Source of the DNA: Stagnihabitans tardus
GTDB taxonomy: Bacteria > Pseudomonadota > Alphaproteobacteria > Rhodobacterales > Rhodobacteraceae
Assembly: GCF_009925085.1 (NCBI RefSeq)
Contig: NZ_JAABNR010000027.1
Location: 1-38,030, forward strand
DNA length: 38,030 bases
Direction: 5' to 3'
How positions within the stretch are numbered: the first letter of the stretch is position 1; each line of letters opens with the position of its first letter. Under the pieces are notes generated by a model. That model did not search any database. It worked only from the letters and a program-made list of their open reading frames with translations, and had not been told where the DNA came from. Below, in pieces: positions 24,341 to 30,315 of this stretch. The position numbers were made by a program, and so were the translations under genes.

Positions 24341-25134
24341 AGCCGCGCCTTCAGGCTGAGAAGGTCGGCCCAGGCCTCGCGCTTGGCGGCTGGGGTCCGC
24401 AGAAGGTAAGCGGGGTGGGTCATCGGCAGGGCGGGCTTGCCCCAGGCCGTTGTCCATTGCCCGCGCAGCCGCAGGATGCCGCTTTGATCCAGCGCCGCCT
24501 TGCAGGGCGTGTTGCCCATCAGGACGATGAAATCCGGGTCCACCAGCGCGATGTGGCGATCCAGGAAGGGGCGCATCATCGCGATCTCTTCCGGTTCGGG
24601 GTCGCGGTTGCCGGGCGGGCGCCAGGGCAGGACATTGGTGATGTAAAGCGCCTGGCCCGGGTCGGGTGCGCTGCGCGACAGGCCGATGGCCGCGAACATC
24701 AGGTCCAGAAGCTGGCCCGCGCGGCCGACGAAGGGGCGGCCCTCGATGTCCTCGTCACGGCCGGGAGCCTCTCCCAGGATCAGGACGCGGGCCTTTGGGT
24801 TGCCATCGGCGAAGACCGTGGATTTGGCGCCCTTCTTCAGCTCGCACTGGTCGAAGGAGGCCAAGACCTCGCGCAGCGCCTCGAGGCTTTGGGCGGTGGC
24901 GGCCATGGCCCGCGCCTCGGCCAAGGGATCGGCCTTTTCCACCACCGGAGCCGCCAGCGGGGGCGAGGCTCCCGCCTTCGCGGGAGCGGCGGGGGTCAGG
25001 CGGTCGGGGAGCGCATAGCGGTCCACCGGCTCATCCAGGACCCAATCCGACACGCCAAGCTCGACCTGCCAGTCCAGCGCGGCCAGGGCGGCCTGCCAGT
25101 TCTCGGGGGCAATGATGTCGGTGTCGATTCCCAT
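24337..25134 (-). CDS. Uracil-DNA glycosylase, family 4/5-like
   Basis: The 265-residue protein has motif 1 GEAPGRDED (121-129) followed by GRPFVGRAGQLLD, and motif 3 HPAYLLR (240-246), as in the family 4 UDG superfamily that removes uracil from DNA. An N-terminal 90-residue Ala/Pro-rich region precedes the core. Classic family 4 enzymes hold a 4Fe-4S cluster with four cysteines; here only Cys97 and Cys211 are present, so the cluster is probably absent or altered. ATG 25134 was taken because an upstream start is not supported. It is followed by the secreted cysteine protein (GTGA overlap) and preceded 42 bases upstream by the 33-residue miniprotein gene. Confidence 0.9.
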   Translation of the reverse strand: MGIDTDIIAPENWQAALAALDWQVELGVSDWVLDEPVDRYALPDRLTPAAPAKAGASPPLAAPVVEKADPLAEARAMAATAQSLEALREVLASFDQCELKKGAKSTVFADGNPKARVLILGEAPGRDEDIEGRPFVGRAGQLLDLMFAAIGLSRSAPDPGQALYITNVLPWRPPGNRDPEPEEIAMMRPFLDRHIALVDPDFIVLMGNTPCKAALDQSGILRLRGQWTTAWGKPALPMTHPAYLLRTPAAKREAWADLLSLKARL

Positions 25135-25176
25135 GGCCGGACCCTAGGCCATGGGGCGGGGGCTTTCAATCTGACC

Positions 25177-25278
25177 TTAGTCAAAGGGTTCGATGAGCTG
25201 GATCTCTTCCTCCTGCTCCTCGAAGAGGGTCAGTTGCCGGGGGTCCTCGACCGGGGCCTGGGCGTCGCTTTCGGGCAT
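25177..25278 (-). CDS. 33-residue acidic miniprotein with beta-clamp-binding motif
   Basis: The product [20 protein letters not shown] and 13 further residues ends IQLIEPFD. About a third of the residues are acidic. The ribosome-binding site is ideal (GGAGG, 7 bases before ATG 25278; another ATG one codon upstream has 4-base spacing), which argues for real translation. The pentapeptide QLTLF fits the sliding-clamp-binding consensus QL(S/D)LF. The gene is upstream of and on the same strand as the uracil-DNA glycosylase, with a 42-base gap, and divergent from pyrB. Function is unknown; binding to DnaN is an inference from the motif. Confidence 0.7.
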   Translation of the reverse strand: MPESDAQAPVEDPRQLTLFEEQEEEIQLIEPFD

Positions 25279-25387
25279 CATGTCACCTCCTGCGCCCCAG
25301 CTTGCGGCAACAGGGTTAAGGCGGGGTAAAGCGCCCTTCCCAAAGGGCGCTGCCTTTGCCATAAGCGCGCAAACGAAGGAGTTCCCC

Positions 25388-26350
25388 ATGACCTTCCGCG
25401 CCCGCCACCTGCTGGGAATCGACCACCTCGCGCCCGCCGAGATCACCACGGTCCTTGACCTTGCCGACCGCTATGTCGACCTGAACCGCCGGACGGTGAA
25501 ATCGGCCGATGTCCTGGCGGGGATGACGCAGATCAACATGTTCTTCGAGAACTCCACCCGGACGCAGGCGTCCTTCGAGCTGGCGGGGAAGCGGCTCGGG
25601 GCGGATGTGATGAATATGTCGGTGGCATCCTCCAGCGTGAAAAAGGGCGAGACGCTGATCGACACGGCCCTGACGCTGAACGCGATGCGGCCGGATCTTC
25701 TGGTCGTGCGGCATGGGTCTTCGGGGGCGGTCAACCTCCTGGCCTCCAAGGTGAATTGCGCGGTGCTCAACGCGGGCGACGGGCGGCATGAGCATCCGAC
25801 GCAGGCCCTCTTGGACGCTTTGACGATCCGCCGGGCGAAGGGGCGGTTGCAGCGGCTGACCATCGCGATCTGCGGCGATATCGCGCATAGCCGGGTGGCG
25901 CGGTCGAACCTGATCCTGTTGGGCAAGATGGAGAACCGGCTGCGGCTGATCGCCCCGCCGACGCTGATGCCTCCGGGGGTCAAGGACTTTGGCTGCGAGC
26001 TTTACGACAATATGGCCGAGGGGCTGAAGGGCGCCGATGTGGTCATGATGCTGCGGCTTCAGAAAGAGCGGATGGACGGCGGGTTCATCCCCTCGGAGCG
26101 GGAGTATTACCACCGCTACGGGCTGGACGCCGAAAAGCTCTCCCACGCCGCGCCCGATGCCATCGTGATGCACCCCGGCCCGATGAACCGGGGGGTGGAG
26201 ATCGACGGGGAGCTGGCCGACGACATCAACCGGTCCGTGATCCAGGAGCAGGTCGAGATGGGGGTCGCGGTGCGGATGGCCTGCATGGACCTTCTGGCGC
26301 GGAACCTGAGGGCCGAGCGGGGCCGGGCCGCGCTTGGGGCCTTGGCATGA
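25388..26350 (+). CDS. pyrB: Aspartate carbamoyltransferase catalytic subunit
   Basis: Condenses carbamoyl phosphate with aspartate, the committed step of pyrimidine synthesis. The 320-residue protein has the carbamoyl-phosphate motif ENSTRT (54-59), the 80s loop SSSVKKGE (81-88) and the HPTQALLD motif, plus [12 protein letters not shown] near the C-terminus. AAGGAG lies 7 bases before ATG 25388. No pyrI is present. The degenerate dihydroorotase encoded downstream may serve as a structural partner, as known for Pseudomonas ATCase. It heads a cluster running to plsY. Confidence 0.96.
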   Translation: MTFRARHLLGIDHLAPAEITTVLDLADRYVDLNRRTVKSADVLAGMTQINMFFENSTRTQASFELAGKRLGADVMNMSVASSSVKKGETLIDTALTLNAMRPDLLVVRHGSSGAVNLLASKVNCAVLNAGDGRHEHPTQALLDALTIRRAKGRLQRLTIAICGDIAHSRVARSNLILLGKMENRLRLIAPPTLMPPGVKDFGCELYDNMAEGLKGADVVMMLRLQKERMDGGFIPSEREYYHRYGLDAEKLSHAAPDAIVMHPGPMNRGVEIDGELADDINRSVIQEQVEMGVAVRMACMDLLARNLRAERGRAALGALA

Positions 26351-26411
26351 GCGTAGGGCGAGAGTCATCCCGCCGACCCGGGGAGCGGCGGGATGAATCC
26401 CGCCCTACGCT
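26350..26411. repeat. Large imperfect inverted repeat 1 (26-base arms)
   Basis: Arms 26350-26375 and 26386-26411 pair at 24 of 26 positions around a 10-base loop (ACCCGGGGAG). The outer part is AGCGTAGGGCG and the inner part TCATCCCGCCG. The left arm begins on the last base of the pyrB stop codon. This looks like a palindromic intergenic element inserted directly behind pyrB. A second unit of similar design follows 23 bases later. Confidence 0.8.
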
Positions 26412-26434
26412 TCTCGGGGACGGGCAGCGCTTGT

Positions 26435-26491
26435 GTAGGGTGCGTGATCTCACGCACCTTCGGGGGCGGTGCGTGCAAGCACGCACCCTAC
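26435..26491. repeat. Large imperfect inverted repeat 2 with internally palindromic arms
   Basis: Arms 26435-26458 and 26468-26491 pair at 21 of 24 positions around TTCGGGGGC. Each arm is itself a palindrome (GGTGCGTG-4 bases-CACGCACC), so the element can form either one long hairpin or two 8-bp hairpins side by side. The outer ends carry GTAGGG/CCCTAC, like element 1. It ends just before the GGAGG of the following small ORF. Confidence 0.8.
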
Positions 26492-26501
26492 GGAGGTCAC
26501 G

Positions 26502-26612
26502 ATGAAGAAACCCGAGAAACGTCCCATGTCGGATGCGCGGATCGGCGGGATGGTGGCGACCGTGGCGCTGGTGGTGATCTTTGCGCTCACCGCCTATGTG
26601 ATCTGGGGGTGA
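26502..26612 (+). CDS. 36-residue single-pass membrane peptide
   Basis: Starts MKKPEKRPMSDARIGG and ends AYVIWG. A basic N-terminus (about 14 residues) is followed by one hydrophobic segment of about 18 residues (MVATVALVVIFALTAYVI), giving an N-in small membrane peptide. GGAGG is 5 bases before ATG 26502. The next gene starts three bases after its stop. The strong ribosome-binding site and tight spacing support a real gene. No family is recognised. Confidence 0.65.
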   Translation: MKKPEKRPMSDARIGGMVATVALVVIFALTAYVIWG

Positions 26613-26615
26613 GGG

Positions 26616-27191
26616 ATGGAGCAGGACCGCAGCGACCTTCCCGAGGCCCTCGCCAACCAACTCGCACCGGACGAGACCGTCTTCTGGTGGGCAATCGGCG
26701 TCCGGCGGGTCAATCCATTCCTTCTGGCGGTTTTTCCGCTTTGCGCTGTCTTCTTTACCGTCCAATTGTCCTATGACCCGCCCTCCCTCGGCGGTGCCGT
26801 CCGTTTTGCGTTTTCAGAAGGTGTCGTGGCGGGACTTCTTACCCTTCTCCTGGTCGGTGCGGCTGGCCTCTTGGTCCTGGCTGTCGTTGCCTTGGGGATC
26901 GCGGTGCTCGTCGCGCTGTTGTCCAACTTGTGGAAGCCGCCGGTTCCGCTTGTTTATGCGATCACTTCGCAACGGGCGATGTCCCTTCGGACTGTCACCT
27001 CGAAGCTGCTGACGCAAACCCAGATCAAGGGAAGCCACCTGAAGATCAAAAGGCTCGGCCTGGCAATTGAGCCAACTTATCCAAGTTTCACGAGCCGTTT
27101 TCGGCTTCGCCCGACCTTCTTTGCAAAACTCTCTGAACAAGAGCGTCAGGATGCCATCCAAGCCGCCCTCAAAGCCGGGATAACGATATGA
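26616..27191 (+). CDS. Membrane protein with PH-like domain
   Basis: The 191-residue protein has two hydrophobic segments (about residues 30-52 and 70-103), followed by a C-terminal region containing YAITSQRAMSLRT, the pattern that begins bacterial PH-like domains in membrane proteins. The C-terminus is strongly predicted soluble. Base composition is somewhat less GC-rich than in pyrB and pyrC, hinting at a faster-evolving gene. Its stop overlaps the next start (ATGA at 27188-27191), so translation is coupled to the dihydroorotase-like gene. Function unknown. Confidence 0.75.
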   Translation: MEQDRSDLPEALANQLAPDETVFWWAIGVRRVNPFLLAVFPLCAVFFTVQLSYDPPSLGGAVRFAFSEGVVAGLLTLLLVGAAGLLVLAVVALGIAVLVALLSNLWKPPVPLVYAITSQRAMSLRTVTSKLLTQTQIKGSHLKIKRLGLAIEPTYPSFTSRFRLRPTFFAKLSEQERQDAIQAALKAGITI

Positions 27192-28441
27192 CCCTCCACT
27201 TCACCAATGCCCTGCTGATCGACCCCGAGGGCGGGGAGCATCTCTCTTCCCTCACCATCGAGGGCGAAACCATCACCGCCATCGGCGGGGATGCCCCCGC
27301 AGGTGCCACCCTCATCGACGCCGGGGGGCATTGCCTCGCCCCGGGGATCGTTGACTGGGGCGTCAAGATTGGCGAGCCGGGGGAGCGGCACCGGGAGTCT
27401 TTCCGCTCGGCGGGGTTGGCGGCGGCGGCGGGGGGGGTCACCACGATCATCGCCAGGCCCGATACCAAGCCAGCCATCGATACGCCGGAGACCTTGGAGT
27501 TCGTCACAAGGCGCGCGGCGGAGTCGGTGGTGCGCATCCGGCATATGGCGGCGCTGACCAAGGGGCGGGAGGGGCAGGAGATGACGGAGATCGGCTTCCT
27601 TCTGGATGCCGGTGCCATTGCCTTTACCGATGTCTTCCATGTCTCGACCCAGACCAAGGCCCTGGCCCGGGCGATGACCTATGCACGCTCGCTGGGGGCC
27701 CTGATCGTGGGCCACCCGCAGGAGCCCGGGCTGTCGGCGGGGGCTGCGGCGACGCATGGCAAGTTTGCCTCGCTTTACGGCCTGCCTTCCGTCTCTCCCA
27801 TGGCCGAGAAGATCGGGCTCGACCGTGACCTCGGGCTGATCGAGATGACCGGGGCGCGCTATCACTTCGACCAGATCACCGTGGCGGCGAGCCTCCCGGC
27901 GCTGGAGCGGGCGAAGAAGACCTTGGATGTCACGGCGGGGGTCTCGATCCACCACCTGACGCTGAACGAATATGATGTCGGCGACTACCGGACCTTCTTC
28001 AAGATGACGCCGCCTCTGCGGTCCGAAGATGACCGGATGGCGATGATCGAGGCGGTGGCGGAGGGGGTGATCGACGTGATCGCCTCTTTCCACACGCCCG
28101 CGGACGAGGAATCGAAACGCCTGCCCTATGAAGAGGCGGCCAGCGGGGCGGTGGGCCTGCAAACCCTGCTTCCGGCGGCTTTGCGGCTGGTCCATGGCGG
28201 GCATATGAGCCTGTCCCAGCTCTGGCGGGCGCTGTCGCTGAACCCCGCGCAGCGCTTGGGCCTGCCGCAGGGGCGGCTGAAGGTGGGGGCTCCGGCCGAC
28301 CTGGTGCTTTTCGACCCCCACGCGCCCTTCGTGCTGGATCGCTTCAAACTGGCTTCGAAATCCAAGAACACACCCTTTGACGGCGCGCGGATGGAGGGTA
28401 AGGTTCTGGGCACCTGGGTGGCCGGGCAAAAGGTGCACTGA
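27188..28441 (+). CDS. Dihydroorotase-like protein, predicted inactive (PyrC'-type)
   Basis: The 417-residue protein aligns along its length with class I dihydroorotase: PGIVD..., GVTTII, SIHHLTLNEYDVG, PPLRSEDDR and the SGAVGLQTLLP end region. Key residues are lost. The metal motif DxHxHxREPG reads DWGVKIGEPG (His to Gly58 and Lys60, Arg to Gly62). The second HxxH (HFDQ) lacks its last His (Gln229). The catalytic Asp of the ATDHAPH motif is replaced (IASFHTPA, Phe301). Such non-catalytic homologues (PyrC', PyrX) form structural complexes with ATCase in Pseudomonas. Position three genes after pyrB fits that role. The functional dihydroorotase must be elsewhere. The gene overlaps its upstream neighbour and is one base from plsY. 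Confidence 0.88.
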   Translation: MTLHFTNALLIDPEGGEHLSSLTIEGETITAIGGDAPAGATLIDAGGHCLAPGIVDWGVKIGEPGERHRESFRSAGLAAAAGGVTTIIARPDTKPAIDTPETLEFVTRRAAESVVRIRHMAALTKGREGQEMTEIGFLLDAGAIAFTDVFHVSTQTKALARAMTYARSLGALIVGHPQEPGLSAGAAATHGKFASLYGLPSVSPMAEKIGLDRDLGLIEMTGARYHFDQITVAASLPALERAKKTLDVTAGVSIHHLTLNEYDVGDYRTFFKMTPPLRSEDDRMAMIEAVAEGVIDVIASFHTPADEESKRLPYEEAASGAVGLQTLLPAALRLVHGGHMSLSQLWRALSLNPAQRLGLPQGRLKVGAPADLVLFDPHAPFVLDRFKLASKSKNTPFDGARMEGKVLGTWVAGQKVH

Positions 28442-28442
28442 C

Positions 28443-29054
28443 ATGCCGACGATCGAAACCTCTCAGCCGCTGCTGATCGCCGTTGCGGTCCTGGCCTATC
28501 TCCTGGGCTCGGTGCCCTTTGGCATCGTGATCACAAGGGCCCTGGGCCTTGGCGACCTGCGCAAGATCGGATCGGGGAACATTGGCGCGACCAATGTGCT
28601 GCGGACGGGGAACAAGGGGGCGGCTTTGGCCACCCTGCTGCTGGACGCAGGAAAAGGCGGCATCGCGGTGGCCCTGGCGCGGATGGTGGCCCATGAGGAT
28701 GCGGCGCAGCTGGCCGCCCTGGCCTCGTTCCTGGGGCATCTCTTCCCGATCTGGCTGGGGTTCAAGGGCGGCAAGGGCGTGGCGACCTTCCTCGGCACGG
28801 TCCTGGTGCTGGACTGGCGCGTCGGCCTGGTGTGCTGCGCGACCTGGGCCCTGACGGCGGCCATCACCCGGATCTCTTCGCTCTCGGCCCTCGTGGCTGC
28901 GGCGCTCTCCAGCCTGTGGCTCGTGGTCTTCAACCAGGGGCACATGATCCTGCTGACCGTGCTGCTGACCGTGCTGATCTATTGGAAGCATTGGCCGAAC
29001 CTGGAGCGGATCAAGGCGGGAACCGAGCCGAAGATCGGCCGCAAACAGGCCTAG
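28443..29054 (+). CDS. plsY: Glycerol-3-phosphate acyltransferase PlsY
   Basis: The 203-residue integral membrane protein uses acyl-phosphate to acylate glycerol-3-phosphate, the first step of phospholipid synthesis. Motif 1 GSGNIGATNVLR, motif 2 GHLFPIWLGFKGGKGVAT and motif 3 HWPNLERIKAGTEPKIG are all present, with about five hydrophobic segments. ATG 28443 lies one base after the dihydroorotase-like gene, so both probably share a transcript. The link between pyrimidine genes and plsY is organisational rather than biochemical. Confidence 0.95.
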   Translation: MPTIETSQPLLIAVAVLAYLLGSVPFGIVITRALGLGDLRKIGSGNIGATNVLRTGNKGAALATLLLDAGKGGIAVALARMVAHEDAAQLAALASFLGHLFPIWLGFKGGKGVATFLGTVLVLDWRVGLVCCATWALTAAITRISSLSALVAAALSSLWLVVFNQGHMILLTVLLTVLIYWKHWPNLERIKAGTEPKIGRKQA

Positions 29055-29073
29055 GCCCGCGTCAGGGAAGTTC

Positions 29074-29688
29074 ATGCGTATCTTGCTTGCAGATGACCAG
29101 GAGCTTGTCCGAGGCGCCATCGCGGCCTTTCTGACGCAGGAGCCCGATTTCGTGGTCGAGACCGCCCATGACCTTGAGGCGGCCCTGGACCTGTTGCGCA
29201 GCGCGGCGCCCTTCGACCTGGTCCTGCTGGATTACATGATGCCGGGGATGAACCGCCTGGGCGGGCTTCAGGCGGTCAAGGCCCTGGCGCCGCGTGTCCC
29301 GGTCGCCATCCTCTCGGGCGTTGCCCCCCATGTCGTGGCCGAACAGGCCGTTGCGGCGGGGGCGGCGGGCTTCCTGCCCAAGACCATGTCGACGCGCTCG
29401 CTTCTGGCCGCCGTGCGCTTCATGGCCGCCGGAGAGACCTATCTGCCGCTGACGCTGACCACGCAAAGGGACAGCGCGCTTCAGGAGCTGGGCTCGGCGC
29501 AGTTGACGCCGCGCGAGATGGATGTGCTGAAACGGCTGACCCAGGGCCTTGCCAACAAGGAAATCGCCCGCGAACTTGGCCTGCAAGAGGTGACGGTGAA
29601 GCTGCATGTGAAGACGCTTTACCGCAAGATCGGCGCGAAGAACCGCACCCAGGCGGCGCTTTTGGCGCGCGAGGCGGGGCTGGAGTGA
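29074..29688 (+). CDS. LuxR/NarL-family response regulator
   Basis: The 204-residue protein has a receiver domain (residues 1-120) with the acidic pair in LLADDQ, phospho-acceptor Asp53 in LLDYMMPGM and conserved Lys (FLPKTM), followed by a LuxR-type HTH domain (about 143-200; LTPREMDVLKRLTQGLANKE, then TVKLHVKTLYRKI). AGGGAAG precedes ATG 29074. It is the likely output of the hybrid kinase encoded two genes downstream. DNA targets are unknown. Confidence 0.93.
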   Translation: MRILLADDQELVRGAIAAFLTQEPDFVVETAHDLEAALDLLRSAAPFDLVLLDYMMPGMNRLGGLQAVKALAPRVPVAILSGVAPHVVAEQAVAAGAAGFLPKTMSTRSLLAAVRFMAAGETYLPLTLTTQRDSALQELGSAQLTPREMDVLKRLTQGLANKEIARELGLQEVTVKLHVKTLYRKIGAKNRTQAALLAREAGLE

Positions 29689-29706
29689 CCTATCCTTCGG
29701 GATAGG
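29689..29706 (+). other. UUCG-tetraloop hairpin directly after the response regulator stop
   Basis: CCTATCC-TTCG-GGATAGG forms a perfect 7-bp stem closed by C-G around the extra-stable UUCG tetraloop. It starts on the base after the stop codon. No T-run follows. It may stabilise the 3' end of the upstream mRNA or reduce readthrough into the next gene. Confidence 0.55.
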
Positions 29707-29789
29707 CTCCTATCCGTCATCGTCAAGCTTTGGTTTGCACATCCATGTTAGGTTTCGCCGTCAGTGTGAAACCGGTATCCGAGGTTGTC

Positions 29790-30302
29790 ATGAAGAGTTT
29801 CCTGCGCGCCATGTGCGGTGGCGCTTTGATTTTGTCCCTTTCCCTCTCGGCGCGGGCCGAAGAGGTCGCAGCCCCCAAGGGAGAGGTGCTGCTGACGCTG
29901 AGCGGTTCTCTTGAACAGACCAATGTCGATGGCACGTTGCAGCTTGACCAGGCCATGCTGGAGGCCCTGCCGCAGACCGAGTTCACGACCTCGACCACCT
30001 GGACCAGCGGGACGCCGACCTTCAAGGGCGTGCTGCTGAAAGACCTGATCGCGGCGGTGGGGGCCAAGGGGGGCACGGTCACGCTCCAGGCGGTGAATGA
30101 CTATGCCGTGACCATGCCCCTGGCCGATGTCGGGCCCGAGGCGCCGCTTCTGGCCTTCCTGATGGATGGGGAAACCATGTCGCTGCGCGACAAGGGGCCG
30201 ATCTGGATGGTTTATCCTTACGATTCGAATGAAAAATTCAGGACGGAAGAAACCTATTCGCGCTCAATATGGCAACTGACGCAGATCATTTTCGCCGATT
30301 AG
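29790..30302 (+). CDS. Secreted molybdopterin-oxidoreductase-fold protein without cysteine
   Basis: The 170-residue exported protein has signal peptide MKSFLRAMCGGALILSLSLSARA. The mature part shows TFKGVLLKDLIAAVGAKGG, VNDYAVTMPLADV, DKGPIWMVYPY and a C-terminal WQLTQI, as in short members of the oxidoreductase molybdopterin-binding family (sulfite oxidase fold). Catalytic SUOX-family proteins bind Mo through a Cys; the mature chain here has no Cys at all, so redox catalysis is unlikely. Encoded between a response regulator and a hybrid kinase (13 bases before it), it may be a periplasmic signal-binding partner. GAGG lies 5 bases before ATG 29790; earlier in-frame starts would spoil the signal peptide. 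Confidence 0.8.
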   Translation: MKSFLRAMCGGALILSLSLSARAEEVAAPKGEVLLTLSGSLEQTNVDGTLQLDQAMLEALPQTEFTTSTTWTSGTPTFKGVLLKDLIAAVGAKGGTVTLQAVNDYAVTMPLADVGPEAPLLAFLMDGETMSLRDKGPIWMVYPYDSNEKFRTEETYSRSIWQLTQIIFAD

Positions 30303-30315
30303 GACCAGGAGCCGC

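Noticed and set aside
26435-26491. Possible CRISPR-like repeat pair
   Set aside because: The units are inverted rather than direct, are only two in number, and have no spacers or cas genes.
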